The notes: generated from the letters alone by a model not told the origin. DNA of 64,000 nt from Fistulifera solaris (GCA_030295235.1 AP026123.1:1364001-1428000); one strand, 5' to 3'; counted from the first letter of the stretch, positions 10,549 through 23,100 are shown. Program-made: numbers and translations.

Positions 10549-12066
10549 TTAGACTCTCTTCTTGTAACGAATGCGAGTATCTCCCTTTGGACCGACGACC
10601 ATGTCATCGTAACCGCATTCCGGAAGCTTGTCGGCAACTTGCTCGATTTCATATTCGCGGAAAATAATGGAGAGAATTGTCTTGACTTGCATCAATCCAA
10701 AATTCTGGCCCATGCAAGAGTGCAATCCACCGCCGAATCCTAGATAGGAATAAGGAATTTTCTTGTGTTCTTCCCGAGGTTCTGCAAAGCGATCAGGGTC
10801 GAATTCATCCGGATTGGTAAAGGTTGACTTCAATCTCATGCTGACGGTGGGGCTCACACAAACAAAGTCATTCTTTGGAATGGTGTACTCCTTGCCTTGA
10901 ACCTTAATGTTGACGTCACATTCGGCGCGGCGCAGCAGCATGATGAATGTCGGACACAAACGCAGCGCTTCGCGAGTGCTGTTGTTCAAAAACTCCATGT
11001 TTTGAACATCATCAAACTCCAACTTTTTGTTCTTCCAATCCGCTCCGAGCACTTTCTTTTGTTCTTCTAAAACGCGGCCCACTAGTTCCGGTTTGTTGGC
11101 GAGCAAGAGAGTCGTCCATGTACTGGTAATGCAAGACGTATGTTGTCCAGCAAACAAAAGAGCAATCAGCATGCCCGTCACTTCCTCATCCGTGATAGGT
11201 GTACCGTCTTTGTATTTGATCTCCATAAACAGACTCAAGATATCCGTACCATCACTACGCTCCGGAAATTCTCGACGTTCCGCAATCACTTTACTGAAGA
11301 GGCGGACCATTTCGAGGCGGGCCGCGTCACGCTTCTTATGGGCGGCAGTCGGTGCCGTGGACCAAAAAACCGTCAATGGTGTAAGACCGTGATCGAGATC
11401 ATGGTACAATTCTTGTACATCTTTGAAGATGTGCGTACGAACATCCTCTCCGTGCAAACACCGAGACGCCGTGAGAATGGTCAATTCACTGAGAGCCGTC
11501 AACAAATCCACTTCCCCCGAATCTTTATTCCAGTACGTTTTCAAATATTGACGCGTCTCTTCTTCAATTTTCGGCACGTAACTCTTGAGTCGACTCGCAC
11601 GAAGCCCATTCGCCATGGTTTGAAACTGCACTTGACGATTCTTCTTGGACGCATCGTACACAATGTTGGGGCCAAAGACGGGTCGCATAAAGTCGTAGAC
11701 TTCTTGCTGCGACAAAACATCGTCCGATGCTTTGAAAAAGACTTCTTGCGCTTCCGGGCCGATTAAATACGTTAAACGGCGGTGACAAATCTATGAGGGG
11801 CAAATTGAGTAATGCGCAAGAAGGAAATTGTTTGATATAAAATAATGAAAAAATCTCACCGGAATAGTGAATACGGGACCATAGGCTTCATAACAACGCT
11901 TAATCATTGTGTTGGGTGATTTGAAGAACTCGGCCAGAACTCCAATGATAGGGAAAGGAACGACGGGAGAATGAACAACGGTAGGTGGGGCGTTCTTTCC
12001 TCCGCGACGAGGTCGCAAAAGAAGAAACCAGACGGAGAAGAGAACTAAGGCGATAATAGCTAGCAT
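10549..12066 (-). CDS. CYP51: CYP51 sterol 14-alpha-demethylase
   Basis: There are two exons, 11860-12066 and 10549-11790, with a 69-bp intron; the product is 482 residues. The N-terminus is a membrane anchor (MLAIIALVLFSVWFLLL) followed by a Pro-rich hinge. The splice gives GPVFTIPICHRRLTYLIGPEAQ, the typical beta-1 region. The I-helix carries AGQHTS, the CYP51 hallmark; the ExxR motif is in STREALRLCP; and the haem loop is FGGGLHSCMG with the Cys ligand. The enzyme removes the 14-alpha methyl of lanosterol/obtusifoliol-type sterols in the endoplasmic reticulum using NADPH-P450 reductase. Length and motifs are normal. It runs tail-to-head behind the PGAM gene on the same strand, with a 440-bp gap that shows nothing recognisable. 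Confidence 0.95.
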
Positions 12067-12507
12067 CCTGCAAATTTACGGAAATGAAAATGATCGCTTG
12101 TATCTATTATCAACTACAAGAACCGGCTGTTGGTTCTTGTAGGATGCAAGGTGGCTGTTGAGACGAATGACAAAAACGTACAAAGTGGTGGGAGAAAAAG
12201 GACGGCCAAGTAATTCATTATGGCGATGCCGGCGTTGCTTCGCCTTCGCATTCCGTCGCACTGTTCGCATTTTCTGCATCCAATTTAACCGCTCTTATTT
12301 GCAACGGAAACTTTACTGTAGAATACTATTGCGCGAGGCGCACCTTGAAAAAAACCTTGGCAGCTAGCGGGAGTGAATCTTTGTTGCCGCTTCTAACCTT
12401 ACGAATGAATAAAACCTTATCAAATAAATAGAGAACACAAGTAAAAATTGCCAGATTGTTAGTAAGGTAACACATACTTTGTACTATATGCGTCCCATGA
12501 TAGTGTT

Positions 12508-13482
12508 TTACTTGGTTTGTGCCAACACCGCACCAATGCGACGTCGAATATCCTCTTGATCACCCAAATAGCGGCCTTTCAAAGGTGCAATGGCATCCGG
12601 GTGGGGAATGGGCTTGAGTGTCACTTCATCGAGTTCGTACACGAGAGGCACTCCGGTTGGAATATTCAATTCCGTAATATCGTCCGAGCTAATATCATCC
12701 AAGTGCTTTACCAAAGCGCGAAGCGTATTTCCGTGAGCAGCAATTAAGATTTTCTTTCCCGATTTGATTTCCGGAAGAATCACATTTTCCCAGTCGGACA
12801 TGAAACGCTCCTCTGTAAGTTTGAGAGATTCGGCCTTGGGCAACTCGGATTTGGGCACGTTTTTGTACATCGGGTCGTTGCCGGGAAAGTACTCGGAGGA
12901 TTCATCGACGGGCGGAGGAGGGATGTCGTACGATCGTCGCCAGACCAAGACTTGATCCTTTCCGTGTTTGTCGACCGTTTCTTGCTTGTTTAACCCCTGA
13001 AGCGCACCGTAATGACGTTCATTCAACTTCCACAAGTTCACAATCGGAATGTACATGAGATCCAGCTCTTCCAGAATCAACCAAAGAGTTTTAATCGCTC
13101 GTTTCAAAGTAGAAGTGTACGCTTTATCAAATGTAAATCCTTCTTCGCGGAGGATCTTGCCACCGGACGTGGCTTCTTGGATACCTTTTTCATTGAGGGG
13201 GCAGTCCACCCACCCAGTGAAACGGTTCTCCTGATTCCACGTACTTTCTCCGTGACGAACAAGTACCAATGTGTGTGCCATGGAAAGTGCCGTCGAAGGC
13301 GACTTGTTTCTATAGCAAGTATGCGAAACAAAAACGCGTCAGAGGGCGGCGTCGTAATTGTATCGGAGCAACATCGACGCGGTATCTTACCTTGCAAAGT
13401 TTCCATGGAATCCATTTGCCGTGAACGCAGAACACGAAGCGAAGCTCGCGACGAGAACGAAGATCGATCTGAACATAACCAT
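12508..13482 (-). CDS. gpmA: Plastid-targeted 2,3-bisphosphoglycerate-dependent phosphoglycerate mutase
   Basis: Exon 2 (12508-13309) contains the complete enzyme starting [16 protein letters not shown], with [11 protein letters not shown] and AHGNTLRAL catalytic segments (phospho-accepting His in RHG). It would be complete alone from 13281, but an upstream exon (13391-13482) joins in frame across an 81-bp GT-AG intron. The added N-terminus reads [20 protein letters not shown], then a Ser/Asn/Arg-rich segment ending ALS before MAHT. This is a signal peptide followed by a transit peptide, with Phe at the cleavage point (CSA/F), as required for diatom plastid import. Total length is 297 residues. 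The enzyme interconverts 3- and 2-phosphoglycerate, so it would complete lower glycolysis in the plastid. Its promoter side faces the palindromic tandem array. Confidence 0.9.
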
Positions 13483-13635
13483 TTTTGAAACGAATTTAAA
13501 TGAATGCTAGGGTATAGGACGAAGACCGATAGTGATGTCTGTAATGTGAGAAAGATTTGTCGACGAATTTACGAGCGACGTTTGCGTCGTTTCAAGAGAA
13601 ACGCATACGTCGACAGACGGCCGACGGCAGGACGA

Positions 13636-14845
13636 AAACACCGTTTTCAGAATATCAGGAAGACGTACAGAATTTCTGTACGATTCAAAACACATGGTCC
13701 CGAATATCTGGAATGTCGACCATTGACCCAAAAACACCGATAATCCAGAATTTCTGGAAACTCCACAGATTTCCTGTATGACCCAAACACCAATGCTTCA
13801 TTCCAGGATTTCTGGAACGTGCACACGATCTCTGTGCGACGCAAAGCACCTATTCCGGAATATCTGGAAGCCGCACAGAACTTCTGTACGATTCAAAACA
13901 CATGGTCCAGAATTTCTGGACCATCCACAGAATTTCTGTGTGACCCAAATATTTATTCCAGAATTTCTGGAAAATGCACAAAATCATTGTCTGACGCAAA
14001 ACTCCTAATCCGGAATTTCTGGAACGTGCACACGATCTCTGTGCGACGCAAAGCACCTATTCCGGAATATCTGGAAGCCGCACAGAACTTCTGTACGATT
14101 CAAAACACATGGTCCAGAATTTCTGGACCATCCACAGAATTTCTGTGTGACCCAAATATCTATTCCAGAATTTCTGGAAACTCCCCAGATTTCCTGTATG
14201 ACCCAAACACCAATGCTTCATTCCAGGATTTCTGGAACGTGCACACGATCTCTGTGCGACGCAAAGCACCTATTCCGGATTATCTGGAAGCCGCACAGAA
14301 CTTCTGTACTGGTACGATTCAAAACACATGGTCCAGAATTTCTGGACCATCCACAGAATTTCTGTGTGACCCAAATATTTATTCCAGAATTTCTGGAAAA
14401 TGCACAAAATCATTGTCTGACGCAAAACTCCTAATCAGGAATTTCTGGAACGTGCACACGATCTCTGTGCGACGCAAAGCACCTATTCCGGAATATCTGG
14501 AAGCCGCACAGAACTTCTGTACGATTCAAAACACATGGTCCAGAATTTCTGGACCATCCACAGAATTTCTGTGTGACCCAAATATTTATTCCAGAATTTC
14601 TGGAAAATGCACAAAATCATTGTCTGACGCAAAACTCCTAATCCGGAATTTCTGGAACGTGCACACGATCTCTGTGCGACGCAAAGCACCTATTCCGGAA
14701 TATCTGGAAGCCGCACAGAACTTCTGTACGATTCAAAACACATGGTCCAGAATTTCTGGACCATCCACAGAATTTCTGTGTGACCCAAATATTTATTCCA
14801 GAATTTCTGGCAAATGCACAAAATCATTGCACAAAACACCGATGA
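13636..14845. repeat. Higher-order tandem array of 52-bp palindromic monomers
   Basis: The array is built of ~52-bp monomers, each starting TCCAGAATTTCTGGA, a 15-bp dyad, and carrying a second dyad CACAGAATTTCTGTG about 20 bp later, followed by GACNCAAANNACC. Four monomer types (52+52+51+52) form a 207-bp unit. The landmark GGAACGTGCACACG recurs at 13814, 14021, 14234, 14447 and 14654, so periods are 207, 213, 213 and 207. One 213-bp period has a 58-bp variant in place of the fourth monomer; the other has a 6-bp insertion near 14310. The array fills the divergent region between PGAM and PXMP4. It carries a 368-codon open frame on the plus strand (13819-14925), which I do not accept as a gene. 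Confidence 0.92.
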
Positions 14846-15012
14846 TGATTTTTTTCGGTACAACGGAAACTATACCTGAACACAAACTTCAATTCCAGCA
14901 ATCTAAGCAACTACGATCTCAATAGCTGTCGAAACCTTGTTACAGTGCTCGCTGTAACGTATTCTACGATTTGCAAAGCGGAGGCGGTCCTTCTTCCATC
15001 CAGTTCTTGAAA

Positions 15013-15821
15013 ATGCCAGTCTTATCCTCCTTGCCGCAACACATTCACGACGAATTTCACTCCATCCTTTCGGCTCTCGTTGCGGGCGCTCGATACGGCA
15101 CCAAAATCCGTTTACCACATGCGTTTCTCATGACCTTTTTGTTTCGGAGGAACATGTCGGCGCGAGAAAAGATAAAAATCGTTTTGCAATTGGTGTTCGA
15201 ACATGCCTCCAACCTCGCGCTCTTTGCGACCGTGTACAAATCCATTCTGTCGGGGCTGAAAGTAACATCTCGGTATCTGAGGAGGTCGAGCGGTAACGAT
15301 CATGGAATTCTTTTGAATTTGGGACGGACTGTCTTATCGAGGATCGGTGAGTATAGTCATTGCGTTTGAATGCCATTGTTGTGTGACATTCGCAGCGAAC
15401 TAATACCGTACACGGGACATTGCTTTTAGTCACTAAGCCTTTGCCAGGTGAAGATCGGATATTGCACGTACCGCCGGGCCACGCCGAACACGCCCATCAT
15501 GCATTGATCGCTGGGGCTGTCGGCGGGTATTTCGTGTGGGGTCGATACTCGTCCGTGAATTACCAAGTGGTGCTTTACTTGACCAGTCGAGTCTTGGTAG
15601 GTTTGTGGAAGAAGTACGGAATCAACAATTCGCATCCTCGGATATATTCGTTCGCCGCCGCGGTCGTTTGGGGGGCGGTAATGATGTTGTTCGAGGAAAG
15701 TCCGGACGTGCTGCATCCATCGTTGAAGAGCAGTATGGATGAAATTTATCGAACCAAACTTTCAACCTTTCAATACAGCAACAAGGATATGAGAACGATT
15801 AATAGCTGTACAATAATGTAG
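15013..15821 (+). CDS. PXMP4: Peroxisomal membrane protein PXMP4/PMP24 (Tim17-family fold)
   Basis: Exon 1 (15013-15346) and exon 2 (15430-15821) are joined across an 83-bp intron to give 241 residues. The first Met (MPVLSSLPQHIHDEFH) is preferred over an upstream TTG in the same frame. The sequence follows the PXMP4 pattern: GARYGTKIRLPHAFLMTFLF near the N-terminus, ASNLALFATVYKSIL in the middle, and AEHAHHALIAGAVGGYFVWGRYSSVN plus LTSRVLVGLWKKYGI in the C-terminal half (split here: AGAVGGYFVWGRYSS). Several hydrophobic helices fit a multi-pass membrane protein of the Tim17/22/23 superfamily. Its role in peroxisome membranes is poorly defined. The gene is divergent from PGAM, with the palindromic array between them. 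Confidence 0.85.
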
Positions 15822-15908
15822 AATGATTTGATAGAGTCTATGATGAAGCCTTCGATCTAAAGCAAGTTTGAATTTGTACAAAATTGTTCGCTATCCGTCA
15901 AACTATCT

Positions 15909-16498
15909 TTATTCCTGACTTGTGGATAACTCACTTTCCAGCTGAGCAATCGCACTCTTCAAATTTTGTTGCTTCGCCACCAGTTCTTGATATTGAATCT
16001 CCAGTACTTTGAGTTGCTGCCCACTCTTCGTTTGACTCTGTTGTCGCCTTTGATTGATGTCTTGCACTTTTTTCTGCTGCTCGGCGAGTATATCTTTTGT
16101 GCCTGCACAAGTTTCCCTAATTTTTCATTGTGAAGTTTCCATTTGTTCCCCGCCATTGGATCTTTATCGACCTCTAAACAAATGGACCTTATGCGCTCCG
16201 CTTCGTAGGCAATACGAGCGCGCTTGACGGCTTCTTTCCATTCCTCGAGGGACGCCTTGGAGGAAGGACGTTTCACCGAGGGCGCTATGAACGTTTCTGT
16301 CTTACCAGCGACACGTTTTTCCCATTCCTTCTGCATCATGGGTGTTCGACACGTGAGCTTGGGGACGTGTTCGCCTCGAGGCGCGGCCATGCGCTGCATT
16401 TCCTCCTCGATCAGTGACAGCGCGTATTGTTCATACTGTTGATTCAGTTCATCCACATACGGCAGGGAGTCTATGAGCGAAGACTGGATTTTTGACAT
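15909..16498 (-). CDS. BCAS2: Pre-mRNA-splicing factor SPF27 (BCAS2), PRP19 complex
   Basis: The gene starts at 16498 with MSKIQSSLIDSLPYVDELNQ, which matches the family's LPYxD N-terminus, followed by an EEEMQRMAAPRGEHVPKL segment. As sequenced, the frame ends at 15959 in an unlikely Lys/Trp-rich tail. A single extra base near 16090 gives instead a coiled coil (AEQQKKVQDINQRRQ ... QLKVLEIQYQELVAKQQNL) ending at 15909, exactly as expected for SPF27; total 196 residues. SPF27 is a core subunit of the PRP19/NineTeen complex, which activates the spliceosome in the nucleus. The longer upstream frame (to 16843) is Arg-rich and unlike the family, and is probably 5' UTR. The gene is divergent from NAA25 with a 390-bp gap containing a GTAC palindrome. 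Confidence 0.85.
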
Positions 16499-16890
16499 GG
16501 TATGAAGGATGTATGATGTATTCGATGATAATGGGCGGTCTCGACTCGACAACAGCGTCAACGCAAAAAAAAAACGCAAGCAAGATAAGCGCATAATACC
16601 AAATAATAAGAGTCCCAACAGTAAGGTTAGAAATAGCTTGGTACCGGTACGGTACCGCTTTCCTCCCAAGTACCGAGTGTACTTTGTAGTCGCACTCAAC
16701 TCGAAAGTCGCACCGAATATCGTCCGCCCTTCGTACCGCCATGTCACAGGAAAGGACGACAGACGGACGCAAAATCGAACTTCGACCTCCACAACTCTGA
16801 AAAACCTTGACGACTTGAAACCTTTCGAGACACCCAAAGACAACTAACTTGTCACTCTCTTACTCTCCTAAAGGCAACGTTGAAGAAAGC

Positions 16891-19800
16891 ATGAACAAAC
16901 TCTCTCCGATCTACACCGCTCTGGAAAGCGGCGCCTACAACAAGGCCATCAAACTCTGTCTCGCCCAACCTTCCAATGTTCTCCTCGTCAAAGCTTTGTT
17001 GGCACATGCTTACGGGAAGGCAGGGCAACGATACAAAGCTCTTCTAGTAGTTCAGGAAATACTTGGTCAGCAGCATTGCAAGGATTATTTTCCAGAACTT
17101 CGATTAGAATTGAAATACTCCATAGAGAGTCTTTCGGAAACGACAGCAACCATTACTCCTGCTCCTGTAGCTACCGCCAAAAAAGCAGGAAAGAAAGGTA
17201 AGAAGAAGGGAGGCATCGCACCGCCTATCGGAGAAAACTCGCAGACGGAGGCAACGGACGACAGTTGGGATCTCATTGATCGATTGGATGTGCCACCTCA
17301 ACTGCCGGAATCGTGGGATCAGGTGCCGCCGCCCGCCGGTGCACCGATCGATGAAACGTTGCTTTCGACCTTGTCCATGACCATGGTATCGGTATTGAGA
17401 CTTCCATTGACTTGTTATCAAATGTATTGTTGGGCTGCATCCAAAGCGGAAAACGATGAATTTACAGTACGGAAAGCTTATCTTTCTGGCTTTGCGGTGT
17501 TAGTGGCCCCTCAGTATCAGCACATTGCCGGGGCCATTCTAGCCAACATGCAAGTACTGGCACTGCAGCTGGCCCGCGTTCAACAACAAGCGTTCGGCAT
17601 AAGTCCGGCGACTGCGTGGGCGGCGCAAACGGCACTTTGGCAATTGCAGCTCGAGTCGCAGGATCCACACAAGATGGTCCTGTTGCCTCGCTTGGCCGAG
17701 TCATTGGCCAGCAAAGCGGTGTATCAGCAACCGTTCAAAGACCCGTTGACGGCAACGGAAAACTTTTTGCTGTACATACGTACTCTGGACTATCAAAACA
17801 AGTGGGAGGAAAAGTTGAAAGCCTTGCAAGATAAGTTAGATGAGGCGGCCGATCAAATGGTGCCGCCGCGACAAACGGTACTCGATATGAAAGCGGATAC
17901 ATTGTTGAAACTGAAACGTTTCAGCGAAGCTCGGGAGGTAATAGAAGAGCTGCTGAGCGAGTATCCCGATGATTGGAGGTTCTGGAAGATACATTTAGAG
18001 TGCGTCTTGGGGGAATCAGATGGAGCGGATGTGAGTGCGACAGAAAAGTTCGTCGAGACCATTCTCGAAAAGAATAGGGACAATAAGTATCCCCTTCGTG
18101 GCCCTCGCTTGATGCGCCTTGATTTAGTCGAGCAACGGAATAAACTGGAGAATATCAGCGAGGATGAAGCACGCCAAGCAATGTTGAATGCGATCAAGGC
18201 GTACGGCGATGAAATCGGAGGTAGCTGCACATGCGTGTATGCAGACCTCGCTCCTTACCTGGACACGGTTCTCAAAGGTTCTGACATTGAGTTTGGGAAG
18301 TCATTGGTGGAATGGGCAAAAGAAAAACAAGTTTCTCCTTTCAATGATGATCCGAAGACATCTCGAGCACATCTTCGAAATTATCTCTTGGGAATGAATA
18401 TTTTACATCGAGTCGTGACTGAGCACAAAGGATTACTAAAAGTAGCACTTCCTCCTTGGCAGGATCTTGTTGAAGTCTGGAAAGTTCTCGAATCAACAGG
18501 CGAAAAAGACCAGGCGCAGAAGGAAAGCAGACCCGCCGACGACCTTATTCTTTTGGCTGTCCAACAACTACTCTATGATGATCCGGACAGGGAGAGACTA
18601 GTTACAGCCGCATGTCTTCTTGAATCAGCAATACATTGGTCGCCATACAATGCCTATTTGAAGATTTCTGCAATTTTAGTGTACGGCGCATTAAATTCGG
18701 TATCACGGGCGTGGGAGCTTGCAAAGGGTCTTCAAATAAAACACATTCAGCATGAATCTTGCGTATTCTTTCTTTTACCGCTTTTGCACGCCGGTGGCCT
18801 TTACCGGGAAATGTTATTTATCTGTCAGGAGATACTTCGGCTTCAGCAAACTGCAATTCGCGACGCTAGTGATTTTGCTGCTCGGGCGATGGAAAATGGT
18901 TCGTACAGCAAAGCCGAAGAGTTTATAAACTTTCAGAAAAAGCGAATGAACATGTCCTTGACAACTTTGGAAGCAAAAGGCTATATTCTGGATAGCGCAG
19001 CTCTGTATGTACAGGACGACAGGCAAGATGCTCTTGGCGCCATTCAAGGGATAGTCGGTGGAGAATCTGATATCGAAAGAGCAAGTCAGATGGTAGCAGA
19101 AGCTCACAACCCACTAGGAGCCTTCAGTTTATTGAAATTCAGGGGTTCACTTGAACACATGTCGGTGATATACTCTGACAATCGTGACTTTTCGATTTTT
19201 TCGAATGAAATTTTGCTTAGGCGGACGTTTGCGTCTTCTGAGCAAATTGTGAATGATTGTATGCGTCGCGGACATCATCAACGGTTGCTCATCACTGCAG
19301 CTCTGTGTCTTGGAAGCAACAAAAGGTCCCAAAAAGGAAAGATATCAAAAAATACAATCGAGCAAGAGAAGTGTTGCAAGAGTCTTTTATCGACCATACA
19401 ATCGGCTTATGAGATTTCACTCGACCAACGGTACGGCTCTATGCTCAAGTCAATGCACGGGATGTGTTTTGCAATTTCGGCGTTTGGAGCTGGAATTCAT
19501 CCTGAGTCGTCACCTATTGAAGACACATTAGAAAGTAGAGAGGAGAAAAATCGTATCGTATCTGCTTGCTGCTGAAAAGGACTTGAAATATGTTGTTGAC
19601 ATCTTTTCATTTGCTTCAAATCAACTATCCGTTTCTGAGGTATGCCGGGTACTTCCTGATTTCGTTATTCCGATTTTCGCTTTCTTTCGCATGTGCCTCC
19701 GTGCTGCGGAGCTTTACGGGTGGGGTCCTCGAAAACATAAATCGAAACCCTGCGCCTCAGCCGTATTTTCTTTGTGTACTACAATTCGATTGCTGGTTCA

Positions 19801-20065
19801 GCAAATGAAGGATTGCATTTCAAGGTAAGATTGTTGTTTTTCTTTGAATCTTCTTGTGCGACCTAAACTTTACCCGGATTTTAGTTTGCCTGATACGACG
19901 CTGCACCTAGGTGAATTCGCGTCAAGTCCTCTTTCGACATCAGCAGACAGAAAGGTTTGCGAAGAAACTATAGAAAACATAATTAATGGACAGGAGAGCA
20001 CTCGCTCTCGTGTCTGTAAGGTTCTGGACGCTATGATTGAATCTTTGGAATCGCAATGTGCATGA
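16891..20065 (+). CDS. NAA25: NatB N-terminal acetyltransferase auxiliary subunit NAA25/MDM20
   Basis: The chosen start is the ATG at 16891 (MNKLSPIYTALESGAYNKAI), because the frame-open codon at 16849 is TTG. The protein is about 1,037 residues of TPR-like helical repeats, with an early Lys-rich insert (KKAGKKGKKKGG) and helix pairs such as LLVKALLAHAYGKAGQ and WRFWKIHLECVLGE. The frame shifts by one base near 19564: EEKNRIVS is followed in the next frame by LAAEKDLKYVVDIFSF. A 60-bp intron (19825-19884) then joins ...KDCIS to SLPDTTLHLGEF. NAA25 anchors the catalytic NAA20 at the ribosome, which acetylates nascent chains starting Met-Asp/Glu/Asn/Gln. The C-terminal tail is less conserved and my assignment rests mainly on the N-terminal two thirds. 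Confidence 0.8.
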
Positions 20066-20131
20066 TACTAACATTATTGGTTGATCCATGGATATTATCG
20101 ATGAGGAGTCCTATGTTTTGTGGATCCAAAC

Positions 20132-23100
20132 TTAAATAGCTCCTTTGAAACTAGCAACGCGATGCTGTTTGAGCTCTGTCCTACCTGAAGCTTTACGCTT
20201 CAATGCGGCCTGTGCAGAAGCCAATCTAGCAACTGGCACACGGAACGGAGAGCAAGACACGTAGTCCAACCCAACATCATCGAAGAACTCAATTGACGCG
20301 GCATCACCTCCATGCTCACCACAGACAGACAAGGAAAGTGATGGGTTGACAGAACGCCCTTTGCCGCAGAGAGACGAAGCAGCCATCCCACTCCATCGGC
20401 ATCAATCGTCTTAAATGGGTCCTTCTTGAAAATTCCAAGCTCATTGTATTTGGGTATGAATTCACCAGCGTCATCTCGCGAGATCCCAAGCGTCATCTGA
20501 GTCAAATCGTTGGTACCGAAGGAAAAGAACTTACAGAGGAAGTCGCCGGTTTCTGGGTCTTTGGTTGCAGCAATTTTTTCCGATTGCAATGCAGCGCTGG
20601 GTACTTCAATCATGGTTCCTATTTCATAGCGAAGGTTCTTATTCCTTTCCTTTTTAACCTTTTCAGCAGTGCTCTTTACCAACAAGGCCTGATGCTCAAA
20701 CTCACGAACATTTCCAACCAAGGGTATCATGATACGAGGGAACGGATTTGCACTTGGGTCAACGTCGATGATGTCAGCAGCTGCATTCATTATAGCTTCT
20801 ACCTGCATTGTTGTCAACTCGGGACGACAAATACCCAGACGACAGCCGCGCAAACCAAGCATAGGGTTTTCTTCATGCATTTTTTCTATATCGATCTTGA
20901 GCTGATGGACATCATCGTAACCAAGCTCTTTTGCCATACTTTCGCATACTGAAGTGAGCGGTGGAGTAAACTCATGCAACGGAGGATCCAGGAGGCGCAC
21001 GGTTACTGGCTTCCCACCCATGGCCCTGAAAATATCCCTGAAGTCCGAACGCTGAAATTCACATAGCTTTTCGATACCTACACCATGAAGAATCCAGGCC
21101 CGAACATGCGGTAGACGCGCATGATCGAAAAACATGTGTTCGGTGCGAGTTAATCCGATTCCCTTGGCACCGAGTTCAACCGCTTTGGCCGAGTCGGGTC
21201 CAGAATCGGCGTTTGTCATGACCTTGCAGGAATCCTCGATTTCGTCTGCCCAACTTAGCAGCGTGCCGAAATCGCCATCAACCGTTGGTGATTCGGTCGG
21301 GATGGCGCATCGTATTACTTCACCGGTAGAACCGTTGATTGAAATCAACTCGTTTGCCTTTAACACCTCTCCAGTGCTTTTAATAGTCATGATGTTATTT
21401 TGAGCGTCAATTTCTAAATCGCTGCATCCACAGACACAGGGCTTGCCCCAGCTGCGAGCCACCACGGCTGCGTTGTGCATAAAGAGAGCCGAAAAAGTGA
21501 GACAAGTATGAGTATCGATAGACTCAGAGCAACGACAATCACCGTACCTGCGTGACTGGTAACACCTCCACGAGAAGTGAGAATACCCTTGGAAGCCCAC
21601 ATACCACCGACGTCTTCTGGCGATGTATTTTCACGAACTAAAATTAGATCCTCAGAAGAACGTTCTTCGGCCTCTTCAGTGTGAAAGCATAACTTCCCCA
21701 CCGCAGCTCCAGGACCTCCTTGGAGACCAACTGCAATGATGTTGTCCTTATACTGCGGAGAATCGAGAACCTTTGCGGGAAGGTTGGGTGCAAAACTTGT
21801 TTGACGTGATCGGGCTCGACATTGAGGAGTGCCTCCTCGCGGCTGCAAATACCTTCTTTCACCAGATCGACTGCTATCTTGATAGCAGCATGGCCAGTTC
21901 GTTTACCAGATCGGCATTGAAGCATCCATAGTTTTCCTTCCTGTACGGTGAACTCGACATCCTGCATGTCCTTGAAATGTCTGCAAAAAGGTACAGATTA
22001 TAATTTAGTAAAGTCGCAAATGTTATTCGTTCGATCGCAGACCGACCACTTACCTCTCCAGGGCGTTCACATTTTGAATGAATTCCTTGTAAGCTTCTGG
22101 AAGATTCTTTTCCATGGTGGAAATGGGTTCGGGCGTCCGAATACCGGCCACGACATCCTCTCCTTGCGCGTTGATCAGATATTCGCCCTTCAGCTTGGCC
22201 TCCCCTGTTCCAGGATCGCGGCTAAAGGCAACTCCCGTTCCCGAAGTTTCTCCAAGATTTCCAAACACCATGGTCTGAACATTTGTGGCTGTTCCAAGCA
22301 GTGAGGTAATGTTGTTCAATTTGCGATATTTGATGGCACGACTCGAATTCCAAGATCCAAATACGGCCCGCACACACTTTTGAATTTGCTCGAAGGGATC
22401 TTGCGGAAATTCCAAGCCCTTGTCTTCGTACACCTTATAGTATGCTTGACACAGCTCCATCAAATGGTCGGCATTCAACTCGAGATCCGTCTGGGCGTCA
22501 TATTTCTTCTTCAGAGCCGCATGCTTTTCTTCAAAGTCCTCGTGAGGAATTCCCAAGACGACATCGCCAAACATGTCGAGGAGACGACGAAATGAATCGT
22601 AAGCGAATCGAGGGTTCCCCGTCGCCGAGGCGAGACCTTTGACAGTTTCATCATTCAATCCACTGTACGTGACGAAGTCAGACCTTTGAGATTCGATTTC
22701 TTCCATCAAACAATACGAAAGGAACAACTTACATGTTGAGAACAGTATCCATCATACCGGGCATGCTCTTGGCGGCACCACTACGGCACGATAATAACAA
22801 TGGATTCGTGGCATCGCCAAACTTCTTGCCCATGTCATTCTCCAAGCGAGCAATCGCCTTCTTGACTTCCTCCCACAGTTCGGTTGGTAGATCATTCGTT
22901 TGTTGGTATATCTGACAAAGGGGAGTTGTCAAAGTAAATCCCGGCGGCACGGCAATGCCGATCGACCCCATCTCTTGTAGTCCAAGTCCTTTTCCGCCCA
23001 GTATGTGTCGGTTGGGGTTCTGGATGGGTACAGCGGATCCACCAAAGGGCACCACGGCCTCAATGAGGCCATCTTTGGCGCATTCCATCACCATCGGATC

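Noticed and set aside
13819-14925. 368-codon ORF over the palindromic array as a protein gene
   Set aside because: The frame is explained by repetition of a stop-free 207-bp unit. Start context, codon pattern and protein content show no independent support, and the minus strand also has open frames.
16499-16843. 115-residue N-terminal extension of SPF27
   Set aside because: Composition is Arg/Phe-rich and unlike the family, while the inner Met gives the expected N-terminus. It is more likely 5' UTR and promoter.
19553-19574. 22-bp intron in NAA25 (GTATCTG...AAAAG) as explanation of the frame change
   Set aside because: It would keep the frame, but it is far below the length of the other introns here. 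A one-base sequence error is simpler.
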